Source of the DNA: Pseudomonadota bacterium
GTDB lineage: Bacteria; Pseudomonadota; Alphaproteobacteria; Reyranellales; Reyranellaceae
Direction: 5' to 3'
Assembly: GCA_023436825.1 (NCBI GenBank)
Contig: JAEZHS010000046.1
Span: 1-5,420 of the forward strand
Length of the DNA: 5,420 nucleotides
Within the stretch, counting starts at the first letter, position 1. Every line of letters begins with the position of its first letter. The notes under the pieces are model-generated. The model had not been told where the DNA came from, searched no databases, and was given only the letters and a program-made list of their open reading frames with translations. The position numbers and the translations under genes are program-made. Positions 1-5,420 of this stretch are shown in pieces.

Positions 1-692
1 TCGAGCAGTGTGCGGGCTTCCTGCGCATCCCCGGCGGCGACGATCCGCTCGACGCTTCGGGCGTGCATCCTGAATCCTATCCGGTGGTGCACCGGATCAT
101 TGCGGCGACCAAGAGCGGGATCGACGCGCTGATCGGCAACGCTCCCGTCCTGCGGGGGCTGTCGCCGAGCTCCTTCGTCGACGATCGGTTCGGCCTGCCC
201 ACCGTCACCGACATTCTGCGCGAGCTGGAGAAGCCGGGACGCGATCCGCGCCCGGCCTTCAAGACGGCGGAGTTCAAGGCCGGCATCGAGACGCTGAACG
301 ACCTCCAGCCGGGCATGGTGCTGGAGGGTGTCGTCACCAACGTCGCCGCGTTCGGGGCGTTCGTCGATGTCGGCGTCCACCAGGATGGGCTGGTGCACGT
401 GTCGGCGATGTCGACGACCTTCGTGAAGGACCCGCGCGCCGTGGTGAAGCCGGGCGATATCGTGCGCGTGAAGGTCCTGGACGTCGACAAGCCGCGCAAG
501 CGCATCAGCCTGTCGCTGCGCCTGGATGACCAGGTCGGCAACCAGCCGGCGCGGCCTGGCCATGCGGAGGGCAGTGGCGCTTCGCGGCGCGATCAGGCCC
601 GCTTGCAGGCCCGCAAGCCCGAGGCCCCCGCGAACGCGATGGCCGACGCCCTGCGGCGCGCCGGCCTCGGCGGACAAAAGGGAACGCGCTAA
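1..692 (+). CDS. tex: Tex family transcription accessory protein, 3' part (5' end outside window)
   Basis: The reading frame is already open at base 3 and runs to TAA at 690-692, giving the last 229 residues of a protein usually near 770 residues long. The GTG at 63 lies inside the conserved stretch '[14 protein letters not shown]' and is not the start. Visible order: the end of the Tex helix-hairpin-helix region (EQCAGFLRI...[10 protein letters not shown], residues 1-30); a second helical segment with '[18 protein letters not shown]' (about 58-75); an S1 RNA-binding domain (about 102-173, with [20 protein letters not shown] and the ending KRISLSL); and a basic, Ala/Arg/Pro-rich tail of about 50 residues. 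Tex is a cytoplasmic nucleic-acid-binding protein related to eukaryotic Spt6 and is implicated in transcription. Family assignment is very secure. It converges on the amidohydrolase gene and has no evident functional link to it. Confidence 0.95.
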   Translation, partial: EQCAGFLRIPGGDDPLDASGVHPESYPVVHRIIAATKSGIDALIGNAPVLRGLSPSSFVDDRFGLPTVTDILRELEKPGRDPRPAFKTAEFKAGIETLNDLQPGMVLEGVVTNVAAFGAFVDVGVHQDGLVHVSAMSTTFVKDPRAVVKPGDIVRVKVLDVDKPRKRISLSLRLDDQVGNQPARPGHAEGSGASRRDQARLQARKPEAPANAMADALRRAGLGGQKGTR

Positions 693-2230
693 ACCATCGA
701 GCTCGGTCGATAGAACGGCTGGTGCTTCGAGGTGTCGATGTAGTTCTCGTAGAACTTCCGCGCGTACGGCAGCAGCGCTACCGACAGCTTGCGCCGCTCG
801 ACCTCGTCGTCGGCCAGCGCCTTGCTGAGGTCGTCGTGCAGCGCCTTCAGTGCCGCGGTCCGGTCGACCTTGGTGAACTTGCCGTCCTGGTAGATCACCT
901 CGCCGTCGCACATGGTCATGGTGACGGCCTGGTTCTTGGCGCGCTGGACGACCGCGTCGAGCGTCGGGGTCAGCTCGTCGAGGTAGGGGTAGGCCACCTG
1001 GTCCCAGTCGATCAGCACCATGTCGGCACCCTTGCCCGGTTCCAACGAGCCGATGGTCTCGCCGTAGGGCGTCGTCCTGGCCCCGCCGACGGTCGCCATG
1101 CGCAGGACCTGCGACATGGTCGGCACATCGGCCTCGACCATGCCGGGCACGCGATGGGCGCGCAGGACCAGCTTCAGCTCCTGCAGCATGTCGCGGTCGT
1201 CGTTGATGCCGGCCTCGTCAAGGCCGATCGCGGTGTTGATGCCCTTCTTCTCGAAGTGGTTCAGCGCCGCCACGCCCGAGCGCAGGCGGAAATTGGAGGA
1301 GCAGTTGTGACAGACGCAGCCGCCCGCGGCGGCCAGGCGGTCGATGTCCTTCTCGTTCAGCCACACGCCGTGGCCCAGGGTCAGGCGGTCGGTCACCATG
1401 CCGAAGCGGTCGATGTATTCCAGCGCGGTGCACTCGCCGCGCCGCCAGGCGTATTCCTTCTGATAGGCGGTCTCGACCAGGTGCATGTGCATGGGCGCGT
1501 CGTACTTGGCCGAGGCTTCGCTCAGGAGCGTCAACGCCTTGTCGGAGCACCAGTGCAGGTTGGCCGGCGCCAGCTGGATCTTCACCCGGCGCTTGTTGTG
1601 GTGCTGAGCATGGAAGCTCTTGAACATGTCCATGGCGTCGTCGAGGCTCATCTTGAAGCGGTCGAACCAGCGCTGCATGGGGCCCTGCAGCTCCTTTGGC
1701 AGGCTCGCCACGAACTCCTCGTCGGCCTGGTAGACGAGTCGGTTCTGGTCGCGCACGGCGTAGCAGTAGCTGACGCGCATGCCGACATCCTCGTAGGCGC
1801 GGATGGTCTCGGTGGCGCGCTTCTCGACGTCAGACAACACGCCCGGCATCCAGCCCTGGATGTGCTGCACCGTGGTGATGCCCGAGCCGATCATCTCGAA
1901 AGCCGAGTAGAGCGTGTCGAGATAGAGGTCGAGGTTGCGGATCACCATGCGGGTGATGAACCACAGTTCCAGCGGCATGTCGGGCGAGCCCAGCTGCACC
2001 GGCGTCAGGCCGACATGGTGATGGCCGTTGACGAAGCCCGGCAGCAGGATCTCCTTGCCGGTGCCGATGACCGGGACGGTCGGGTGCCTTCGATGCAGGT
2101 CGTCGTAGGTGCCGACCTCGACGATGACGCCGTCCTCCTGCAGCACGGCGCCGTCCTTGATCTCGTTCCAGGCGAAGCGGTCCTTCACGCCGGTGATGGT
2201 GGCGCGACTGCGGATGAGACTCGTGGCCAA
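689..2230 (-). CDS. Amidohydrolase, SsnA/MtaD-type (probable N-heterocycle aminohydrolase)
   Basis: A 513-residue cytoplasmic metal-dependent hydrolase of the COG0402 superfamily group. Seen: a small N-terminal beta segment (about 1-60) with '[17 protein letters not shown]', giving metal ligands His70 and His72; 'MHMHLVET' with metal ligand His250 and catalytic Glu253; 'LGHGVWL' with His287; '[11 protein letters not shown]' with metal ligand Asp338; and the closing '[17 protein letters not shown]' typical of the C-terminal beta domain. The triple-His 'NGHHH' resembles 8-oxoguanine deaminase and hydroxyatrazine hydrolase relatives more than the common 'NAHTH'. The Glu/His pair is the signature of members that deaminate or dehalogenate rings, so ammonia release is the likely reaction; the substrate is unknown. 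It is somewhat longer than the usual 440-480 residues, with an extra helical C-terminal tail after about residue 455. The start is TTG at 2228-2230, placed 5 bases after GGAGG. A TTG at 2242 is in frame but would put that ribosome site inside the gene. It is probably the last gene of the transporter operon, although a 146-bp gap with a repeat intervenes. Confidence 0.9.
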   Translation of the reverse strand: MATSLIRSRATITGVKDRFAWNEIKDGAVLQEDGVIVEVGTYDDLHRRHPTVPVIGTGKEILLPGFVNGHHHVGLTPVQLGSPDMPLELWFITRMVIRNLDLYLDTLYSAFEMIGSGITTVQHIQGWMPGVLSDVEKRATETIRAYEDVGMRVSYCYAVRDQNRLVYQADEEFVASLPKELQGPMQRWFDRFKMSLDDAMDMFKSFHAQHHNKRRVKIQLAPANLHWCSDKALTLLSEASAKYDAPMHMHLVETAYQKEYAWRRGECTALEYIDRFGMVTDRLTLGHGVWLNEKDIDRLAAAGGCVCHNCSSNFRLRSGVAALNHFEKKGINTAIGLDEAGINDDRDMLQELKLVLRAHRVPGMVEADVPTMSQVLRMATVGGARTTPYGETIGSLEPGKGADMVLIDWDQVAYPYLDELTPTLDAVVQRAKNQAVTMTMCDGEVIYQDGKFTKVDRTAALKALHDDLSKALADDEVERRKLSVALLPYARKFYENYIDTSKHQPFYRPSSMV

Positions 2231-2233
2231 TGC

Positions 2234-2240
2234 TTCCTCC
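2234..2240 (-). promoter_or_regulatory. Ribosome binding site of the amidohydrolase gene
   Basis: The minus strand reads GGAGGAA, a near-perfect anti-Shine-Dalgarno match, followed 5 bases after GGAGG by TTG at 2230. It decides between two in-frame TTG codons in favour of the downstream one. It begins only 6 bases after the end of the palindromic element, so structure in that element could influence access to it (inference). Confidence 0.75.
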
Positions 2241-2246
2241 AATCTT

Positions 2247-2367
2247 CGTCATCCCGACCGGAGCCTCGCATAGCGAGGCGGAGCGGAGGGACCTGTTCTG
2301 TTGATGCATCGGCGAGAGCAGGTCCCTCGACTACACCGGCCTTCGGCCGGCTTCGCTCGGGATGACG
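2247..2367. repeat. 121-bp palindromic repeat element, cloverleaf-like
   Basis: The ends are perfect 11-bp inverted repeats, CGTCATCCCGA (2247-2257) and TCGGGATGACG (2357-2367). The pairing extends to 18 positions with 2 mismatches (2247-2264 with 2350-2367). Inside lie three further stems: GCCTCGC-ATA-GCGAGGC (2263-2279); GAGGGACCTGTTCT paired with AGAGCAGGTCCCTC (2286-2299 with 2315-2328, one mismatch), whose loop holds the palindrome GATGCATC (2303-2310); and CCGGCC-TTC-GGCCGG (2336-2350). The terminal stem plus three arms would fold like a cloverleaf in single-stranded DNA or RNA. No coding potential is evident. No target-site duplication is visible in the flanks (CTT on the left, GTTT on the right). 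The organisation fits a dispersed, non-autonomous intergenic repeat of the REP or MITE kind; that it is multicopy is inference. It fills almost the whole gap between the ATPase and amidohydrolase genes. Confidence 0.85.
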
Positions 2368-2376
2368 GTTTAAAAA

Positions 2377-3204
2377 CTAAGCTGTCGCGCTCAAAGCCTC
2401 CTGCTCGGCGAAGGCGCGGTCGACCTCGTCGCGCAGCAGGTCCGTGAGCTTAATGCGCAGGGCCTCGGCCTCGCGACTGAAAAGGTTGCGCGGACGCGGC
2501 AGGTCGATCGGCACGATGGTCTTGATGCGGCCGGGCCGCGCGGTGAAGACGACGACGCGGTCGGCGAGCGCCACCGCTTCGTCGATGTGATGGGTGACGA
2601 ACAGGACGGACGCGCCCGAGTCCCGCCAGACGTCGAGCAAGAAATCCTGCATGCGGGCGCGGGTCTGCACGTCGAGCGCGGCGAAGGGCTCGTCCATCAG
2701 CAGGACCTTGGGACGCATGGCGAGCGCCCGGGCCACGGCGACGCGCTGGCGCATGCCGCCGGACAGCTCGTCGGGGCGCTTGTCCATCGCGGCCTTGAGG
2801 CCGACGCGCTGCAGCGCCTCGGCCGCGACCTTGCGGCGCTCGGCCTGGCCGGCGCCGCGGATCGCCAGTCCGAAGCTCACGTTCTGCCACACCGTCAGCC
2901 AGGGGAAGAGCGAGGTCTCCTGGAAGATCAGGCTGCGCTCGGGCGACGGCGTCTCGACGAGGTCCCCGAACGACCAGACCAGGCCGTCGGTCGCCTCCTC
3001 CAGCCCGGCGATCAGATAAAGCAAGGTGCTCTTGCCGCAGCCCGAGGGGCCGAGGAAGACCACGAATTCGCCCGGCGCGATGTCGAGATCGACGTCGCGC
3101 AGGGCTTCGTGGGCACGGCTTGTGCCGGCGGCCCAGGTCTTGCCGACGCCGCGGCAGACCACGGCATCCCTCGACGAAAAATGCGGCGCCTTGTCAGAGA
3201 CCAC
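2377..3204 (-). CDS. ABC transporter ATP-binding protein, NitT/TauT family
   Basis: A 275-residue ATPase of the SsuB/TauB/NrtD type (COG1116) that powers the importer from the cytoplasmic face of the inner membrane. Seen in order: Walker A GPSGCGKST (52-60), the Q-loop glutamine in 'IFQE' (Gln95), the ABC signature LSGGMRQR (147-154), Walker B VLLMDEP (167-173), the D-loop 'ALD', and the H-switch in 'VTHHIDEA' (His205). All catalytic motifs are intact, and the length is normal for the family. The start chosen is GTG at 3202-3204, 7 bases after AGGAG. The frame stays open further upstream, but that part encodes only a shadow of the permease gene. The gene overlaps the end of the permease gene by 11 bp, which suggests translational coupling. 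The stop is TAG at 2377-2379. Substrate specificity cannot be read from this subunit. Confidence 0.95.
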   Translation of the reverse strand: MVSDKAPHFSSRDAVVCRGVGKTWAAGTSRAHEALRDVDLDIAPGEFVVFLGPSGCGKSTLLYLIAGLEEATDGLVWSFGDLVETPSPERSLIFQETSLFPWLTVWQNVSFGLAIRGAGQAERRKVAAEALQRVGLKAAMDKRPDELSGGMRQRVAVARALAMRPKVLLMDEPFAALDVQTRARMQDFLLDVWRDSGASVLFVTHHIDEAVALADRVVVFTARPGRIKTIVPIDLPRPRNLFSREAEALRIKLTDLLRDEVDRAFAEQEALSATA

Positions 3205-4123
3205 GCAGCTTCTCCTGGGTGTCGGGGAGCCAGTAGAGGATGCGGCGCTGGGCGAGCCGCAGCAGCCAGTCGAAGCCGAAGCCCAGCACGCCGACCACGG
3301 CAATGGTGAAGAACACCAGCGACGGATTGAAAGTGTTGCGCGCCAGCATGATGACCTGGCCCATGCCGTAGCCAACGCCGGTCGATTCGGCGACCAGCAC
3401 CACCATCCAGGCGCCGAACAGGTTCATCCGCAGCACCTGCAGCATGCCGGGCAGGATCGCCGGCACGATGACGCGGCCGTAGATCTGGTGCTTCGACGCG
3501 CCCATGGTGCGCGCGACGTTGATGAGGTTCGGGCTGACGCCGTCGATCTGGGCGATGGTCGCCAGCACCATGTGGAAGAACAGCGCCACCACGACCATGA
3601 AGATCGCCGGCGCATTGCCGATGCCGAACAGGAAGATCGCTACCGGCAGCCAGGCGATCGGCGAGACCGGCGAGAGCAGCGTCACGGTCGGCAACACCAG
3701 CTTGTCGAAGACGTGCCAGTAGCGCACCGCGACGCCGACGCTGATCGCGGCCACGCAGGCGATCACCAGGCCGACGAACACGCGCATCGTGGTGGCGGCA
3801 ACGGTGATCATCACCGATTCGAAGGCCGAGGGCCCCTCGCCCATCGACTGGCCGACCTGCCAGCGCGTGGCGGTGTTGAAAAACCTACCTTGCTCGCCGA
3901 AGTTCGACAGGAAGATGTGCGGTGGCGGCAGGAGCTGGGGATCGGCCCAGCCCAGCGCCCAGCACAGTTCCCAGAGGCCGGCGAACAGCGCGACCGACAG
4001 GCAGGTCCACCACGCCTTGCCGAGCCAGTCCCAGCCGGCAACGGTTGCCAGCAGGCGCCTCGCCGCCGCCGGGCGCGAGGTCCCGTCAGCGTCAGCGCCG
4101 GTGTCGCGGGTGACGACCGCCAT
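3194..4123 (-). CDS. ABC transporter permease, NitT/TauT family
   Basis: A 309-residue inner-membrane permease of the SsuC/TauC/NrtB type (BPD_transp_1 fold). It has a cytoplasmic N-terminal stretch of about 35 residues, then hydrophobic segments at roughly 38-60, 104-133, 143-168, 171-193, 229-250 and 269-290, fitting six membrane spans. The cytoplasmic EAA coupling loop is seen at about 201-225, with 'INVARTMGAS' and 'VIVPAILP', the site that docks onto the ATPase. A periplasmic loop of about 40 residues between spans 1 and 2 (61-102, with 'LLPPPHIFL' and 'RFFNTATRW') is rather long for the family. The ATG at 4121-4123 follows the stop of the binding-protein gene by 3 bases. There is no strong ribosome site of its own (only AGAAG abutting the ATG), so translation probably depends on coupling to the upstream gene. 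A single permease gene implies a homodimer in the membrane. Confidence 0.94.
   Translation of the reverse strand: MAVVTRDTGADADGTSRPAAARRLLATVAGWDWLGKAWWTCLSVALFAGLWELCWALGWADPQLLPPPHIFLSNFGEQGRFFNTATRWQVGQSMGEGPSAFESVMITVAATTMRVFVGLVIACVAAISVGVAVRYWHVFDKLVLPTVTLLSPVSPIAWLPVAIFLFGIGNAPAIFMVVVALFFHMVLATIAQIDGVSPNLINVARTMGASKHQIYGRVIVPAILPGMLQVLRMNLFGAWMVVLVAESTGVGYGMGQVIMLARNTFNPSLVFFTIAVVGVLGFGFDWLLRLAQRRILYWLPDTQEKLRGL
3211..3216 (-). promoter_or_regulatory. Ribosome binding site of the ABC ATPase gene
   Basis: The minus strand reads AGGAGA, with 7 bases between AGGAG and GTG at 3204. It lies inside the last codons of the permease gene. It settles the ATPase start, because the open frame would otherwise allow an extra 57 residues with no family resemblance. 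Confidence 0.75.
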
Positions 4124-4126
4124 CTT

Positions 4127-5197
4127 CTAGGCCGAGGCCGACTTGTACTTGAGCTTGCCGTAGAGGTCGGGGTTCTCCTTGATCACCGCCTCGAGGAGGG
4201 TCCAGTCGATGGCGTCGCGGCCGGGCTTCTTATTGATGTAGCCCATCTCCACGACGCTATCGGTGCGCTGCAGGATGAAGTCGGTCTGGCTGCGCGCATC
4301 GACCACCGCGGGCTGCTTGCCCTGCGCGATCTTGGCGTTCTCCATCGAGGTCTTGTAGTACTTGCCGACGAGCTCCTTGAGCACGGCCTCGGTCTGGGTC
4401 TCGGCATCGAGCTGGGCCTGCATCATGCCCTTGATGATAGCCTTCAGCCCCGCAGGATTGTCCTTCATCAGGCTGGCGCGCGCGGCCAGCACGCAGTCGG
4501 TGTAGCCCTTGCCATACAGGTCGGTGCCGTCGGTCAGCATGACCGCGCCCTTGACGTCGTTCACCAGGGCCGAGGCGTAGGGCTCGATGGTGCAGATCCA
4601 GTCGATGGCGCCCGCCTTGAAGGCTTCCACCGCCTCGGGCGTGTTGCCCATGTAGCGGACCTTCACGTCCTTGAAGGCGATGCCATTCTTCTTGAGGTAG
4701 TCGTAGGGCATGACCTCCAGCGTATCCATCTGGAAGGTGCCGAGCGTCTTGCCCTTGAGCTTCTGCGGCGAATCGAGGCCGGGACGGGCGACGATGGCGC
4801 AGCCCTCGACGCCGCCGCCGGCAACGATCTTGACCGGCGCGCCCTTGTCGTAGAGCGCCATGAAGCTCGTGTAGGGCATCAGGCCGACATCGACCTGGCC
4901 CATGCCGAGGAAGGTCACCATCTCGGCCGAGGTCGGCGTGTTGATGAACACCAGCTCCGTGCCGGCCGCCTTGGAGTACTGCCGCGAATGGGCAAGGAAG
5001 ATGTTGAGGTTGCAGAAGCCGGAACCGTGAGTGGACTTCACCGGCGCACCGGCGTGGGCCACACCGCCCAGCAGGCCCATGCTGATGGTGGCGGCGGCGG
5101 TGCCCTTCAGGACGCGGCGCCGCGACGGTACGGCGGCACCCGTGAAGGTCATCTCCGAAAGCTTGGGAAAATGCGTACAGCCAATGCGATCACACAT
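4127..5197 (-). CDS. ABC transporter substrate-binding protein with Tat signal, NitT/TauT family
   Basis: A 356-residue precursor of a periplasmic binding protein of the SsuA/NrtA/TauA and NMT1-like group (COG0715), which captures the ligand for the importer. The N-terminus carries a twin-arginine signal: SRRRVLK at 25-31, a hydrophobic stretch 'ATISMGLLGGVAHA' and a likely cleavage site AHA|GA after residue 49, so the mature protein is about 307 residues. Family features are 'FINTPTSAEMVTFLGMGQVDVGLMPY' split over 83-109, 'KLKGKTLGTF' (147-156), and 'EAFKAGAIDWICTIEPYAS' (191-209), which matches the usual 'AL..G.IDA....EP'. The start is ATG at 5195-5197, 7 bases after GAGGAGG. An internal ATG at 5152 would give a shorter, more typical n-region but has only GGAG touching the codon. 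Tat export suggests folding before transport. The ligand is unknown; the context suggests a nitrogenous small molecule. Confidence 0.93.
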   Translation of the reverse strand: MCDRIGCTHFPKLSEMTFTGAAVPSRRRVLKGTAAATISMGLLGGVAHAGAPVKSTHGSGFCNLNIFLAHSRQYSKAAGTELVFINTPTSAEMVTFLGMGQVDVGLMPYTSFMALYDKGAPVKIVAGGGVEGCAIVARPGLDSPQKLKGKTLGTFQMDTLEVMPYDYLKKNGIAFKDVKVRYMGNTPEAVEAFKAGAIDWICTIEPYASALVNDVKGAVMLTDGTDLYGKGYTDCVLAARASLMKDNPAGLKAIIKGMMQAQLDAETQTEAVLKELVGKYYKTSMENAKIAQGKQPAVVDARSQTDFILQRTDSVVEMGYINKKPGRDAIDWTLLEAVIKENPDLYGKLKYKSASA

Positions 5198-5353
5198 GAC
5201 GGGGCCTCCTCGTCGAGCGGGTTTCTTGAAGTGGGATTGGCTTTGTCGGTATCCGGCTCCTGACGAACTCCCTGCCGGCTGCCGTGGTGAGACAACCGTC
5301 ATTGAACTTGTCGGCACGCCAACCGAAGAGAACCGCTGATGCGGCCTGCGCTG
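5198..5353 (-). other. Predicted 5' leader of the transporter operon
   Basis: This is the noncoding stretch between the predicted sigma-54 start point and the first ATG. It contains two modest inverted repeats: GACAA/TTGTC with a 12-base loop (5291-5312) and CCGGC/GCCGG with a 16-base loop (5253-5278). No recognised riboswitch core was found, and the open frames across it look like chance. It may simply be an unstructured leader. Confidence 0.4.
5205..5211 (-). promoter_or_regulatory. Ribosome binding site of the binding-protein gene
   Basis: The minus strand reads GAGGAGG, followed after 7 bases by ATG at 5197. This is an optimal site and sets the start of the precursor, excluding the much longer in-frame extension that begins at 5398. 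Confidence 0.85.
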
Positions 5354-5363
5354 CATAGAATCG

Positions 5364-5380
5364 TGCAAGCGCTGTGCCAG
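5364..5380 (-). promoter_or_regulatory. Sigma-54 (RpoN) promoter, -24/-12 type
   Basis: The minus strand reads CTGGCACAGCGCTTGCA. It fits the sigma-54 consensus TGGCAC-N5-TTGCA/T, with the invariant GG (5378-5377) and GC (5366-5365) spaced exactly 12 bases apart. Transcription would begin near 5353, leaving a leader of about 156 bases before the binding-protein ATG. Such promoters need RpoN and an enhancer-binding activator (NtrC or a relative), commonly in nitrogen metabolism. That agrees with a transporter-plus-aminohydrolase operon. The window holds only about 40 bases upstream of the site, so any activator binding site would mostly lie outside it; none was seen in those bases. The match is seen directly; activity is inferred. 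Confidence 0.75.
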
Positions 5381-5420
5381 CCACGATGCGAGAGTCATGC
5401 TCCCCTCCCCCCGCTAGGGC

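Noticed and set aside
722..2365. A 547-codon open frame on the plus strand opposite the amidohydrolase gene
   Set aside because: It is an antisense shadow created by high G/C at third positions. It is rich in repeated Val, His, Gln, Ala and Arg without domain motifs, it lacks a ribosome site, and it runs through the noncoding repeat. The minus-strand frame has a complete catalytic motif set.
2240..2374. Target-site duplication around the palindromic element as proof of transposition
   Set aside because: The flanks CTT and GTTT do not form a convincing direct repeat, so mobility remains an inference from structure only.
2336..2379. GC-rich hairpin CCGGCC-TTC-GGCCGG near a T-run as an intrinsic terminator after the ATPase gene
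   Set aside because: On the minus strand the T-run (2370-2376) comes before the hairpin and not after it, and no U-tract follows the element. It does not have the order of an intrinsic terminator.
3026..5263. A 745-codon open frame on the plus strand spanning three transporter genes
   Set aside because: It crosses three well-supported minus-strand genes and their junctions. Its composition is His/Arg/Asp/Gly low complexity with no recognisable family, as expected for antisense of GC-rich coding DNA.
5291..5312. ACGG within a small hairpin of the leader as a guanidine-II (mini-ykkC) type riboswitch
   Set aside because: The class needs two similar hairpins with ACGR loops on firm stems. Here there is one weak 5-bp stem with a 12-base loop, and no second partner was found.
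5195..5398. Upstream ATG at 5398 giving the binding protein a 67-residue longer N-terminus, preceded by a purine-rich GGGGAG
   Set aside because: It would bury the Tat signal at residue 92, and it lies upstream of the predicted sigma-54 start point. The extension is Ser/Arg/Gln-rich with no domain, and ATG 5197 has an ideal ribosome site.

Overview
The window looks like ordinary chromosome from a GC-rich proteobacterium, most likely an alphaproteobacterium. This inference rests on the strong G/C bias at third codon positions, clear AGGAG-type ribosome binding sites, the NitT/TauT-type ABC transporter with a Tat-exported binding protein, and a CGTCATCCCGA-type palindromic intergenic repeat. 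A genus cannot be fixed from the sequence alone.

Layout: bases 1-692 (+) are the 3' end of tex, an S1-domain RNA-binding transcription accessory protein whose 5' part lies outside the window. The rest is on the minus strand and reads from right to left as one probable operon. It begins with an upstream region (5198-5420) carrying a near-consensus sigma-54 promoter. Then come a Tat-exported periplasmic solute-binding protein (4127-5197), an inner-membrane permease (3194-4123), an ABC ATPase (2377-3204), a 121-bp palindromic repeat element (2247-2367), and a metal-dependent amidohydrolase of the SsnA/MtaD/8-oxoguanine deaminase type (689-2230). The amidohydrolase and tex converge, and their stop codons share bases.

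How the parts fit: the three transporter genes are tightly packed (a 3-bp gap, then an 11-bp overlap) and make a complete NitT/TauT-family importer. The amidohydrolase downstream keeps the full set of metal and catalytic residues of the aminohydrolases that deaminate (or dechlorinate) N-heterocycles. With the sigma-54 promoter in front, the simplest reading is a nitrogen-scavenging module that imports a small nitrogenous compound, perhaps a heterocycle, and hydrolyses it to release ammonia. The substrate is not known from the sequence. The most notable features are the sigma-54 site and the cloverleaf-like repeat lying inside the operon, six bases upstream of the amidohydrolase ribosome binding site. 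No RNA genes, CRISPR arrays, insertion sequences or phage genes were seen.
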